A DNA stretch of 40,398 nt from a bacterium (GTDB taxonomy: Bacteria > Patescibacteriota > Minisyncoccia > Phycocordibacterales > UBA12079). The stretch covers positions 1-40,398 of the forward strand of contig DAOWHH010000012.1 of NCBI GenBank assembly GCA_030641525.1, in the 5' to 3' direction. Below are positions 9,452 to 19,589 of this stretch, piece by piece. Every line of letters starts with the position of its first letter. Within the stretch, counting starts at the first letter, position 1. The translations under genes were made by a program, and so were the position numbers. Under the pieces are notes generated by a model that saw only the letters and a list, made by a program, of their open reading frames with translations, ran no database searches and was not told the origin of the DNA.

Positions 9452-10371
9452 TTAAATTTATATAAAATTTTATTATCAAACCTCAAATCAATATATTCAA
9501 ATTGTTCTTCTCTTAAATCTTCTATATCTACCAAAACAGCTTGTAAGTTTTCAAAAATAACATTAAAATCCTGATTTTCATCAAAAATCAACTTACTATC
9601 ATCATCAAAATATAATTCATAATCTCCATTTTCTTTTACTAATAATCTATAAACATTTATATTTATATTTTTTAGATAAATAATAAATAAATTAACTTTA
9701 TCAAATTGATCCTCTCTAGCTTGAGATAAATAAGTTTTTCCTAGAATATAACTTTCTGTGGAACTAGCTATATTATTAGTATCACCCATATATTTAAAAT
9801 AAATATCATCGGAAAAATCAGGAGATTTCTCATAAATATAAGCATTTTTATCCATAAAATAACATTCATCCTTCTCTTTACTTAGTAATCCAACTACTAA
9901 GTTTTTTGAAGTGGTTGTGGCTGTATCTGTTAATCCATCTTCTATTTCTTCATTACTTAGTAGTTGGACTACTAAGTTTTTACAATAGAGGGCGAAGGGT
10001 TTTCGTTCTGTTATATTTATATTTATGGTTTGAGGATTTTCAAAAGAAATATCTAAGTCATCTATTCTTAATATGGTATCTAAAATATCTTTTTTTATTT
10101 TAAACCTTGGAAAAATTAAAAAATTACTTTTTGAAAATAACCAAAAATAATTTCCTTCTATATTTTGATTTACTATATTCAAAATATCTTCATTTAATGT
10201 GACAATATTTCCTTTTATATTTATATTTTCTATACTTAATTCTTCTCTTTTAGAAATAAAGGAAATTAAAATAATAACTATTAAAAATAATATTAAAAAA
10301 AGCACAAACTTTGTCCAAAAGATTCGTTTGCGCCTTTTCGTTATTTTTTGTGACCTAAATTTACGAGGCAT
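9448..10371 (-). CDS. ftsQ: FtsQ/POTRA-like cell division protein with unusual internal insertion
   Basis: N-terminal basic region + TM, POTRA-like IENINIKGN..., ITERKPFALYC ... CYFMDKNAYIYEKSPDFS; overlaps dus start by 4 nt. Confidence 0.75.
   Translation of the reverse strand: MPRKFRSQKITKRRKRIFWTKFVLFLILFLIVIILISFISKREELSIENINIKGNIVTLNEDILNIVNQNIEGNYFWLFSKSNFLIFPRFKIKKDILDTILRIDDLDISFENPQTININITERKPFALYCKNLVVQLLSNEEIEDGLTDTATTTSKNLVVGLLSKEKDECYFMDKNAYIYEKSPDFSDDIYFKYMGDTNNIASSTESYILGKTYLSQAREDQFDKVNLFIIYLKNININVYRLLVKENGDYELYFDDDSKLIFDENQDFNVIFENLQAVLVDIEDLREEQFEYIDLRFDNKILYKFK
9878..9907. repeat. palindromic segment inside the ftsQ-like CDS, copy 1
   Basis: ACTTAGTAATCCAACTACTAAGT; encodes KNLVVGLLSK on the minus strand. 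Confidence 0.8.
9954..9981. repeat. palindromic segment inside the ftsQ-like CDS, copy 2
   Basis: ACTTAGTAGTTGGACTACTAAGT; encodes KNLVVQLLSN on the minus strand. Confidence 0.8.
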
Positions 10372-10442
10372 TTTTTAATTTACTCCTAAAACATTTTTTA
10401 TCAGAAATGTTCGGACGAACATCTTTGTTTCGCGAAGATGTT

Positions 10443-11717
10443 TTAGTCTACTTTTTTAATGGAGGATTTACCTGACATATATTTTTGTAATACTTCTGGT
10501 ATTTTTACAGAACCATCTGCTTGCTGAAAATTCTCAATAAGAGAAACTAAGATTCTGGGTGTAGGTATAGCGGTAGCATTAAGAGTATGAACATATTCTG
10601 CCTTTTCTTCTTTATATTTATATTTAATATTAAATCTTCTTGCTTGAAAATCGTGAAAATATGAAGCAGATGATATTTCTCTATATTTTTCTTCCATCGG
10701 AACCCATAATTCTATATCATATTTTTTAACCTGCCCTTGTCCAAGGTCTCCCCCACAATTAATCACTGTACGATAAGGAATACCTAATGATTCTATAAAT
10801 TCCTCGGTATTTTTATTAAGCCATTCGTGCCACTTCGCTGATTCTTCATGACTAGCTTCACATAAAATAACCTGCTCTATTTTAAAGAATTCATTTACTC
10901 TTATAAGTCCTTTCGTATCTCTCCCATGACTTCCCGCTTCTCTTCTAAAACAAGGAGAAAAACCTAAATATTTTTTAGGCAATTCATCTTTTTTTAAAAT
11001 TTCTCCTGAATGATAAGCTGTGATAGGTATTTCTGCTGTACCAATCAAATAATCATCGTCCTGAGTTTGATAAATATCATCAGCTTCATTAGGTAAATGA
11101 CCAGTACCATATAGATTTTCTTTCTTAACAATTGCAGGAGCTAACATAGGAACAAAATCTTTTTTACCAAAAAAATCATTAGCATAATTCCAAATAGCCC
11201 AAGAAAGTCTTGCTCCATCATTTTTTAAAAAATAACCTCGGAAGCCATGAACTTTAGTGCCTCTTTCAAAATCAACCATATCTAAATTATTCATAATATC
11301 AATATGGGATTTTGCTTCAAAATCAAAATCAACCTTATCTCCCCAAGTTTTTATTTCTTGATTCTCTTCGTCACTTTCCCCTTCAGGCACAGACATATCT
11401 GGTACATTAGGCACTTGCAACATCATTACTTTCCATTTTTGCATTATTTCTTTTAATTCCTCTTCTGCTTTTTTTAATTCTTCTTTCAAAGGTTTCATTT
11501 CTGCGATATATTTCTCTTTATCATTTTCATTATCACTTCCTGTAATTCTCTCATTATAAGAATTTTGTTCTGCTCTCATTCTTTCTACTGTCACTAAGGC
11601 AGATTTTCTCTCATCATCCAATTTAATAAGTTCCTTCACATTAAAATCAATATGTTTCTTTTTAGCTCCTGCTTGAACAAGATCTTCGTTTTCTCTAATA
11701 AATTTTATATCTAACAT
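10443..11717 (-). CDS. serS: seryl-tRNA synthetase
   Basis: MLDIKFIRENEDLVQAGAKKK; coiled-coil arm; CFRREAGSHGRDTKGLIRVNEFFKIEQ. Confidence 0.97.
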   Translation of the reverse strand: MLDIKFIRENEDLVQAGAKKKHIDFNVKELIKLDDERKSALVTVERMRAEQNSYNERITGSDNENDKEKYIAEMKPLKEELKKAEEELKEIMQKWKVMMLQVPNVPDMSVPEGESDEENQEIKTWGDKVDFDFEAKSHIDIMNNLDMVDFERGTKVHGFRGYFLKNDGARLSWAIWNYANDFFGKKDFVPMLAPAIVKKENLYGTGHLPNEADDIYQTQDDDYLIGTAEIPITAYHSGEILKKDELPKKYLGFSPCFRREAGSHGRDTKGLIRVNEFFKIEQVILCEASHEESAKWHEWLNKNTEEFIESLGIPYRTVINCGGDLGQGQVKKYDIELWVPMEEKYREISSASYFHDFQARRFNIKYKYKEEKAEYVHTLNATAIPTPRILVSLIENFQQADGSVKIPEVLQKYMSGKSSIKKVD

Positions 11718-11976
11718 TTTACTAGCTTATAGCTTATAGGAAGTTAGCTTTTTAGATAGAAATTTTCTTCAAAAATTTCTTTAATTCTTCCTTTTCGCTT
11801 TTTGTATTTATTTTTGATAATTATCTATTTCTGAAATTAACCCTAAACCTTTTTACTTAAAGGCTTAGGGTTAGGTGAAGTAGAATCTATTCTTTTGTAT
11901 TTATTTTTAAAAATCATTATATCTTTCTTTCACTACAATCATTTTAAATACTAGCAAAAATGTTAAAATAATAAAA

Positions 11977-12846
11977 GTGAGTAATATCAATGAATTTAAA
12001 AAAGAAGATTGGCCTGAGTCTTTATCAGAAATGGCTGATCCTCCTAAAAAACTCTATTATCTGGGTAAAAAACCAGATTTAAATTCAGTTTTTTTAACTG
12101 TGGTGGGTTCACGAAAATATTCTAATTATGGAAAGGAAGTTTGTCAGAAATTAATCTCAGGTTTAAAGGGATATGACATTACTATTGTATCTGGATTAGC
12201 TCTCGGAATAGATGCTATTGCTCATAAATCTGCTTTGGAAAATAATTTAAAAACAATCGCTATCCCAGGATCTGGTTTAGATGAAAAAATTATTTATCCT
12301 CGTTCTAATTTTAGACTAGCCCAAAATATATTAGAAAAAGACGGAACCCTATTATCAGAATTTGAATCTGGACAAGAAGCGGCTCCGTGGACCTTTCCTC
12401 AAAGAAATCGTATAATGGCAGGATTATCCAAAGCTACATTGATAATTGAAGCAACCAAAAAATCAGGAACTCTTATCACTGCTCGTTTGGCTTTAGAATA
12501 TAATAAAGAAGTTTGTGCTGTTCCAACTTCTATATTTTCATTTTATGGAATAGGTTCTAATAAATTACTCCATCAAGGAGCTACCCCAATCTCGTCTAGT
12601 AATGATTTATTAGAAGTCTTAGGTTTTAATAAAGAAGAAGATTCTCAACAACAATTAGAAATACAATTTGATAATTGTTCAAAGGATGAAAAACTTATTT
12701 TGGAAAATTTAAAAGAACCAATCAATCGAAATGAGCTTATTCAAAATCTTCAGATGCCTGTAAGTGAAGTCAATATTCTACTTTCATCAATGGAAATTAA
12801 AGGATTGATAAAAGAAGAATTTGGAAAGATTAGAATAAAGACTTGA
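11977..12846 (+). CDS. dprA: DNA processing protein DprA
   Basis: VGSRKYSNYGKEV, IVSGLALGIDAIAHKSAL, FPQRNRIMAGLSKATLIIEATKKSGTLITARLALEYNKEVCAVP; GTG start. Confidence 0.95.
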   Translation: MSNINEFKKEDWPESLSEMADPPKKLYYLGKKPDLNSVFLTVVGSRKYSNYGKEVCQKLISGLKGYDITIVSGLALGIDAIAHKSALENNLKTIAIPGSGLDEKIIYPRSNFRLAQNILEKDGTLLSEFESGQEAAPWTFPQRNRIMAGLSKATLIIEATKKSGTLITARLALEYNKEVCAVPTSIFSFYGIGSNKLLHQGATPISSSNDLLEVLGFNKEEDSQQQLEIQFDNCSKDEKLILENLKEPINRNELIQNLQMPVSEVNILLSSMEIKGLIKEEFGKIRIKT

Positions 12847-12896
12847 TATTTATTTCATATTTAGTATAATGAAGCTAATTAAGAAAACGATAAGAA

Positions 12897-13124
12897 ATGG
12901 AAAATCTATCTAATTTATTACCATATATACAGATAATACTATCTATTCTTTTGATAGCTGTTATTTTATTGCAACAATCAGACTCAGGTTTGGGAGGTGC
13001 TTTTGGTGGAGATGATTTTCAAGGAGAACATACAAAAAGAGGCTCAGAAAAAGTCTTATTTAGAATAACCATAATTCTTGGAATACTTTTTATAATATCA
13101 ACATTTTTGGCTCTCATTATATAG
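12897..13124 (+). CDS. secG: preprotein translocase subunit SecG
   Basis: QIILSILLIAVILLQQSDSGLGGAFGG...TKRGSEKVLFRITIILGILF; TAG stop. Confidence 0.92.
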   Translation: MENLSNLLPYIQIILSILLIAVILLQQSDSGLGGAFGGDDFQGEHTKRGSEKVLFRITIILGILFIISTFLALII

Positions 13125-13211
13125 TAATCTAAAAACATGGAATTTATCAAGTAAATTCCTTCTACCTTTTGTAATTAGATATTAATTCTATTTTTTTTTA
13201 ATTTAACATAC

Positions 13212-14948
13212 ATGAAGCAAATAAAAAATATACTGAACAAATTTTTTTGGCCTATATTTTACAAAATAATAAAAATCATTAAATCTTTCTCAATTACTGA
13301 AAGAACGATTTTTTATTTTTTTGTAATTATTTTTATAATCAGTTCGTTATCTTTATTAAACAAAATAAACGAAAAATTTATCGTTGAAACCCCTGTTGAA
13401 GGAGGCTCTTTAATAGAAGGAGTTGTGGGTTATCCTCGTTTTATTAACCCCATTCTTACTTCCTCTAATGTAGACAAAGATTTGAGTATTTTAATCTATT
13501 CAGGTTTATTAAAAATAACTCCTAATGGAGAAATTATTAAAGATTTAGCTGAATCTTATTCTATATCAGAAGACGGTTTTGTTTATAATTTTAAATTAAA
13601 AGATAATTTATATTTTCACGATGGAACTCCTCTAACCACAGAAGATATTGAATTTACTATTAATGCTACTCAAGATAATATTATAAAAAGTTCCAAAAGA
13701 GCAAATTGGGATGGAGTAGAAATAAAAAGATTAAATGATAAAGAGATTCAATTTATTTTAACTCAACCCTACTCTCCCTTTTTAGAAAACTTAAGTTTAG
13801 GTATCTTACCTAAACATATTTGGGAAAATATTAGCCCAGAACAATTTGCTTTTAGTCAATTTAATATTGAAGCAATCGGATCTGGTCCTTATAAAATAGA
13901 TAAAATAAAAAGAGATTCTTCGAGTATTCTAGAATCTTATTATTTTAAAGCTTTCGAAGACTATGCTCTTCCAAGAGCTTATATTTCTAAATTAATTATT
14001 AAATTTTATTTAAATGAAAGTAATTTATTAGATGCCTATTCTAAAGGAGAAATTGAAAGTATAAATTCCATTACTCCTGATAAATTAAATCTATTAAAAA
14101 TGAATAAAGATAGTGAAATTTTATCTACCCCTTTACCACGAATTTTTGGTGTATTCTTTAATCAAAACGAAAATTCGGTTTTTACACACAAAGAAGTTCG
14201 AATAGCTTTAAATAGAGCTGTAAATAAAAAACAAATTATAAATGAGGTACTGGATAGTTATGGGGTAACTATAGCCAGTCCTGTTCCCTACAAATCAACT
14301 TATTATGTTGATAATGAAGATGAAGAAAATATGGGAATGGATTCTGCGAAATCTATATTAGAAGAAAACGGATGGAAATTAAATGAAGAAGGTGTATTAG
14401 AAAAAACCTATAAAAAAAGCTCCATTCCTTTATCATTTTCTATCTCTACTGCTAATACACCTGAATTAAAATCAGTAGCAGAATTATTAAAGGGAAAATG
14501 GGAAGAATTGGGTGCAGAAGTACATCTTAAAATATTTGAAATAGGAGATCTGAATCAAAATGTTATAAGACCAAGACAATATGACTCAATTCTTTTTGGT
14601 GAAGTAATTGGACATAATATGGATTTGTTTGCTTTCTGGCATTCATCACAAAGAAATGATCCAGGATTGAATATAGCAATGTATGCGAATATTACAACTG
14701 ATAATTTATTAGAAGAAATTAGAATTACAACAAATATAGAAGACAAAAAAAGAAAATTTGAAGAATTTCAAAAAGAAATATACGACGATGTCCCTGCTAT
14801 CTTCTTGTATTCCCCCGATTTTATATATGTCACATCAAGTAAGATTAAAAACAATTTAATAAATCAAATTACAGTTCCATCAGATAGATTTTTAGATGTA
14901 AGCAATTGGTATATCAAAACTGACAAAATATGGAGACTTTTTATTTAA
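13212..14948 (+). CDS. ABC-type peptide transporter substrate-binding protein (SBP_bac_5 family)
   Basis: PRFINPILTSSNVDKDLSILIYSGLLK, DLAESYSISEDGFVYNFKLKDNLYFHDGTPLTTEDIEFT; N-terminal TM anchor. Confidence 0.9.
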   Translation: MKQIKNILNKFFWPIFYKIIKIIKSFSITERTIFYFFVIIFIISSLSLLNKINEKFIVETPVEGGSLIEGVVGYPRFINPILTSSNVDKDLSILIYSGLLKITPNGEIIKDLAESYSISEDGFVYNFKLKDNLYFHDGTPLTTEDIEFTINATQDNIIKSSKRANWDGVEIKRLNDKEIQFILTQPYSPFLENLSLGILPKHIWENISPEQFAFSQFNIEAIGSGPYKIDKIKRDSSSILESYYFKAFEDYALPRAYISKLIIKFYLNESNLLDAYSKGEIESINSITPDKLNLLKMNKDSEILSTPLPRIFGVFFNQNENSVFTHKEVRIALNRAVNKKQIINEVLDSYGVTIASPVPYKSTYYVDNEDEENMGMDSAKSILEENGWKLNEEGVLEKTYKKSSIPLSFSISTANTPELKSVAELLKGKWEELGAEVHLKIFEIGDLNQNVIRPRQYDSILFGEVIGHNMDLFAFWHSSQRNDPGLNIAMYANITTDNLLEEIRITTNIEDKKRKFEEFQKEIYDDVPAIFLYSPDFIYVTSSKIKNNLINQITVPSDRFLDVSNWYIKTDKIWRLFI

Positions 14949-15014
14949 AATTTAGAATCTATCATTTTACTAAACAAATTAAAAAATTTATTATTAATTA
15001 AAAGTAGAGATAAT

Positions 15015-15056
15015 TAAAATTCAAAATTCACCTAAGGTCTAATTCACCTAATAAAA
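15015..15056 (-). repeat. 42-bp dispersed repeat, copy 2
   Basis: Exact reverse complement of 2155-2196. Confidence 0.9.
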
Positions 15057-15064
15057 GGTTAAAG

Positions 15065-16942
15065 GTGCAAATTAAAAATTCTATTATTCTCAACTCATTC
15101 ATTATGAAAATAGAAACTAAAAAAACAAATCCCCCTGTTAAACAGGTTGGTAGCGGACGAATTTCTCCAAATAAAAACCGAATAAGAACTTATAAGCAAC
15201 CTGATACAAAGACAAGTGTTAAAAAGACTTTTCCTGAGTCAAAAGCTAAGGTTATTCCTAAGGCAATAAATTCTGAAAATATTCGAATTATCACTTTAGG
15301 TGGAGTTGAAGAGGTAGGAAAAAATATGACAGTCATAGAGTACAAAGATGATATCTTGGTCTTTGATTGTGGAATTCAATTTGTAGACGAAGATACTCCA
15401 GGAATTGATTTTATAATCCCTAACACAAAATATCTTGAAGAAAATAAAGACAGAATAAAAGCTATGATTATTACACATGGTCACCTTGATCATATAGCCG
15501 CTATTCCATATATCATTCATAAAATAGGAAATCCACCTATATATGCTGGAAATATAGCCTCTCTTTTAATTAAAAAAAGAATGACTGAATTTCCTCATTT
15601 ACCTGAGATAGATATCAAAATAGTTAAACCTAAAGAAAAATTTAGGTTGGGAAATTTAGGTGTTAAATTTTTTGAAGTAACTCATTCTATTCCAGATTCT
15701 ATGGGAATTTCTGTTGAAACCCCTTACGGAAATATAGTGTTGTCAGGAGATTATAAATTAGAACATGTAGATGAAATTCCAACTGAAAAAGAGAAAGAAA
15801 ATTGGGGAGAAATCGGAAAAGACAATAACCTTTTATTCATATCCGACTCTACCAATGCTGAAAAGAAAGGCTTTTCTGTATCAGAAAAATATATTCGAGG
15901 AAATATTGAAGAAATAATTAAAAATATCAATGGAAGAATAATCGTTGGAGCTTTTGCTTCTCAATTCAATAGAATGATAGCTATTATAGAAATGGCGGAA
16001 AAATATAATAAAAAAGTTATATTAGAAGGACGAAGTATAAAAACAAATCTTGAAATAGCTATGCGAGCAGGGATATTTGAACCTAAAAAAGGTACCCTTA
16101 TTCAAGCCAAAGATATTAGTGCCTATCCCTCTGACAAAATATTAGTTTTAGCTACAGGAGCTCAAGGAGAAGAATTTGCAGCTTTGATGAGAATGTCTAC
16201 TAAAAAACATAAATATATTTCATTGAATAACAGAGATACTGTTGTATTGTCGTCTTCTATCGTTCCTGGAAATGAAATTAGTGTTCAAAAATTAATGGAT
16301 AATCTTTATAGACACGACCTAAAAGTAATTCATTATCAAATATCAGACATACATTCAGGAGGACATGGTAGAGAAGGAGAATTGAAATGGGCTGCTAAAA
16401 TGGTAAATGCTAAATATTTTATGCCGGCTTATGGTTGGCATTCTATGCTTAAAGTTCATGCGGAAGCAATAAAATCAATAGGAGTAAAAGATAAAGATAT
16501 TGTCATACCTGATAATGGTTCTATTGTGGAAATATCCGATAAAGGAAAAAAAATACAAATCATTAAAGAAAAAGCACCTTCAAATATTACAATGGTAGAT
16601 GGTTTTTCTATCGGAGATATCCAGGAAGTTGTAATTCGTGACAGACAAAATTTAGCTCAAGATGGTATTTTTGTTGTTATAGCTACTATAGATACTAATA
16701 CAGGAAAATTAAGAAAATCGCCTGATATAATCTCTCGTGGCTTCATTTACCTAAGAGAATCCAAGGATTTATTAAAACAAGCTCGATATATTACTAAAAA
16801 AACAGTAGAAACTACGATTAAAGGAATGAAACCTATCAATTTTGATTTAGTTAAGAAAGAAGTGACAGATAATATTAGTCGTTATCTTTTCCAAACTACA
16901 AAGAAGAAACCGATAGTTATTCCTGTTATTTTGGGAGTATAA
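15065..16942 (+). CDS. rnj: ribonuclease J (metallo-beta-lactamase/beta-CASP)
   Basis: THGHLDHIAAIPYI, LSGDYKLEH, SDSTNAE, IHSGGHG; likely true start ATG at 15104 (MKIETKK). Confidence 0.94.
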   Translation: MQIKNSIILNSFIMKIETKKTNPPVKQVGSGRISPNKNRIRTYKQPDTKTSVKKTFPESKAKVIPKAINSENIRIITLGGVEEVGKNMTVIEYKDDILVFDCGIQFVDEDTPGIDFIIPNTKYLEENKDRIKAMIITHGHLDHIAAIPYIIHKIGNPPIYAGNIASLLIKKRMTEFPHLPEIDIKIVKPKEKFRLGNLGVKFFEVTHSIPDSMGISVETPYGNIVLSGDYKLEHVDEIPTEKEKENWGEIGKDNNLLFISDSTNAEKKGFSVSEKYIRGNIEEIIKNINGRIIVGAFASQFNRMIAIIEMAEKYNKKVILEGRSIKTNLEIAMRAGIFEPKKGTLIQAKDISAYPSDKILVLATGAQGEEFAALMRMSTKKHKYISLNNRDTVVLSSSIVPGNEISVQKLMDNLYRHDLKVIHYQISDIHSGGHGREGELKWAAKMVNAKYFMPAYGWHSMLKVHAEAIKSIGVKDKDIVIPDNGSIVEISDKGKKIQIIKEKAPSNITMVDGFSIGDIQEVVIRDRQNLAQDGIFVVIATIDTNTGKLRKSPDIISRGFIYLRESKDLLKQARYITKKTVETTIKGMKPINFDLVKKEVTDNISRYLFQTTKKKPIVIPVILGV

Positions 16943-17067
16943 TAAATAAGTAGTAAGTATTAGGTATTAAGCCAAAATTCGCAAAGCAAATTTTGTAAGT
17001 TGGGGGAAATTGCAAAGCAATTTTTTTTACTTGATACTTACTATTTGCTACTTTATACTTAATAAAT
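16943..17067 (+). repeat. modular palindromic intergenic element (AGTA-type arms)
   Basis: AAGTAGTAAGTATTAGGTATTAAG / CTTGATACTTACTATTTGCTACTTTATACTTAA with internal AAATTcGC-AAAGC-AAATTTT and AAATTGCAAAGCAATTT hairpins; abuts next ATG. Confidence 0.7.
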
Positions 17068-18222
17068 ATGCAAAAGAAAAAATTACGATTTATTTTATAT
17101 ATTCTAACCTTCCTGTTTTCTATGCAGGTGGCTATTCCTACTTATATTAATTCAAGTTTTCTAGAATTACATCTACCAGAAAAAGCGATAGGTTTTCTTT
17201 ATACTATCGCTTCCCTATTCACTATACTTAGTTTATTAACAATTCCTGTTTTATTAAGAAAAATTGGTAATTTTGCTACTACTTTATTTTTGGTAACTAT
17301 CAATATAGCGGTGGCACTTATATTAGCTTTTTCTCCAAATACCTATCTTGTATTATCTGCATTTATATTATTATTAGTTGTACACACAACCATAGGTTTT
17401 AATTTAGATATATTTCTGGAAAAACAAACTGATGACCGTAATACTGGAAATATTCGTGGTATATATATGACTATTGCTAATATGGCTTGGGTGATATCAC
17501 CTGCTTTAGCTGGACTATTATTAACCAACGGAGATTATTGGAAAATCTATCTTATTTCCTCACTTATTTTATTACCGTTTTTAATATTATTTTCTATCGG
17601 TTTCAAAAGCTTTAAGGACCCAATATATAATAAAACATTATTTTGTAAAACTTTTAGAAAAATACATGAAAATAAAAATATTTTTAAAATATTTATGGTT
17701 AGATCGTTTTTACAATTTTTCTATTCATGGATGGTAATCTACACCCCAATTTATTTACATAAATATATCGGTTTTGAATGGAAAATGATAGGAATAATCT
17801 TTACTATAATGCTTCTACCTTTTATATTATTTGAATTACCTATGGGTATTTTAGCCGATAAAAAATACGGTGAAAAAGAGATATTAAATCTTGGTATAGT
17901 GATATTGGTTATTAGCACCATATCCCTTTCATTTATAAATAGTTCATTATTTTTAATTTGGGCTGGAGTTTTGTTTGCAACAAGAATAGGAGCTAGTTTC
18001 ATAGAAATAATGGCGGAATCTTATTTCTTTAAACATGTTGAAGAAAAAGATATTGATGTTATTAGCTTCTTTAGAATGACAAGACCTATTGCTTATTCTG
18101 TGGGTCCGTTAATAGCCTCATTTGTATTATTTTTCTTAGACTATCGTTATATATTCCTTGTTCTAGGAGTAATTATGCTCCTAGCTCTAAGATATAGTCT
18201 GACCATAGAAGACACAAAATAA
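17068..18222 (+). CDS. MFS transporter
   Basis: 384 aa, about 12 TM segments, LPMGILADKKYGEKEIL (MFS loop motif). Confidence 0.85.
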   Translation: MQKKKLRFILYILTFLFSMQVAIPTYINSSFLELHLPEKAIGFLYTIASLFTILSLLTIPVLLRKIGNFATTLFLVTINIAVALILAFSPNTYLVLSAFILLLVVHTTIGFNLDIFLEKQTDDRNTGNIRGIYMTIANMAWVISPALAGLLLTNGDYWKIYLISSLILLPFLILFSIGFKSFKDPIYNKTLFCKTFRKIHENKNIFKIFMVRSFLQFFYSWMVIYTPIYLHKYIGFEWKMIGIIFTIMLLPFILFELPMGILADKKYGEKEILNLGIVILVISTISLSFINSSLFLIWAGVLFATRIGASFIEIMAESYFFKHVEEKDIDVISFFRMTRPIAYSVGPLIASFVLFFLDYRYIFLVLGVIMLLALRYSLTIEDTK

Positions 18223-18257
18223 AAAAACTCCGGAGGTCCAGCCCCCGGAGGTTTTTT
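18223..18257. terminator. convergent terminator between MFS and aspS
   Basis: AAAACTCCGG...CCGGAGGTTTTTTT. Confidence 0.75.
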
Positions 18258-18263
18258 TATTTT

Positions 18264-19586
18264 TTATTTGTTCAACAAAGTATCAATTCTGTTGATTTCT
18301 CTTGGGAATAAAGTAGCTTCTTTGATGTTTTTTATATTCAATAATTTAGCAGTTAATCTTTCAAGTCCCATTCCTATTCCTCCATGAGTTGGTAATCCAT
18401 ATCTGAAAGCTTGAAGATAAAAAGAGAATTTTTCAGGATCTAACCCTTTCTTTTCTATAGCTTTTACTAATTCATCATAATCATGAATTCTCTGCCCTCC
18501 TGTCGTAATTTCAGCTCCTCTGAATAATAAATCGAAGGATTTGGTAAAACCCTTATCATTTTCATCCTCATAGGTATACATTGGTCTTTTTTCTACAGGA
18601 TAATGGGTAATAAAAATAAAATCTGAATTAAATTCTTTTTGGGAATACTCACAAAGCCATCTTTCATGTTGAGGTTCTAAATCTAGTTCTCCGACACAAT
18701 CTTCACCGTATTCTTTTTTAAGAATTTCTTGAGCTTTTTTTAATTTCATTGACGGAATATTTTCAGGTACTTCTGGAATTTCTACTTCTAATAATTCAAA
18801 TTCTTTTTGACATTTTTCTTTTAATGCTTTTGTCAAAAATTGAAAGAATTTATTTTCCATTTCCATTATATCAGTATGATCTTTAATAAAACCCATCTCA
18901 AAATCTAATGAAGTATATTCATTTATATGCCTTGAGGTGCTATGTTTTTCTGCTCTATAAACATTTCCTGTAGCAAATACTTTTTCAAAAACTCCAACCA
19001 TTATCTGTTTATAAAATTGTGGACTGGTCGCTAGATATGATTCGTTCCCAAAATAATCAACTTCAAAAACCCCTGCTCCACCCTCTGCATCTGCACCAAT
19101 TATTTTAGGAGCTTGAATTTCAGTAAAATCTTCTGAAATTAAGAAATCTCTAAAAGCTTGGACAACACAAGCCTGTACTTTAAAAACAGCTTGTTTTTCT
19201 TTGGTTCGTAAAGTTAAAGGTAAATAATCAAGATAAGTATCCAAATTCAATTCCGTATCTTTTTCAAAAGGTAATTCTTTAGCTTCACTAATTATTTTAA
19301 TACCAAAAACCTCTAATTCTATATTTCCATTTTCGTCTTCAGTAATCATCTTATCAGGACGAGCATTTACCTTTCCCTTTATTTCTACCACCCATTCTGG
19401 ACGAATTAAATTAGCTTCTTTATGAGCATCTTTATGATTAGGTAAAACTACTGTTTGTACTACCCCAGACATATCTCGCAAATCAATGAATATCAATTTT
19501 CCATGATCTCTTCTACCATTAACCCAGCCAGAAATACTCACTTCCTCCCCTATTTTGTTTTTTAAGTCTTTTATATAAATACGCAT
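18264..19586 (-). CDS. aspS: aspartyl-tRNA synthetase, archaeal-type (short, no bacterial GAD insert apparent)
   Basis: 440 aa; SGWVNGRRDHGKLIFIDLRD, TSPQFYKQIMVGVFEKVFATGNVYRAEKHSTSRHINEYTSLDFEMGF, GIGMGLERLTAKLL. Confidence 0.92.
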   Translation of the reverse strand: MRIYIKDLKNKIGEEVSISGWVNGRRDHGKLIFIDLRDMSGVVQTVVLPNHKDAHKEANLIRPEWVVEIKGKVNARPDKMITEDENGNIELEVFGIKIISEAKELPFEKDTELNLDTYLDYLPLTLRTKEKQAVFKVQACVVQAFRDFLISEDFTEIQAPKIIGADAEGGAGVFEVDYFGNESYLATSPQFYKQIMVGVFEKVFATGNVYRAEKHSTSRHINEYTSLDFEMGFIKDHTDIMEMENKFFQFLTKALKEKCQKEFELLEVEIPEVPENIPSMKLKKAQEILKKEYGEDCVGELDLEPQHERWLCEYSQKEFNSDFIFITHYPVEKRPMYTYEDENDKGFTKSFDLLFRGAEITTGGQRIHDYDELVKAIEKKGLDPEKFSFYLQAFRYGLPTHGGIGMGLERLTAKLLNIKNIKEATLFPREINRIDTLLNK

Positions 19587-19589
19587 ATT

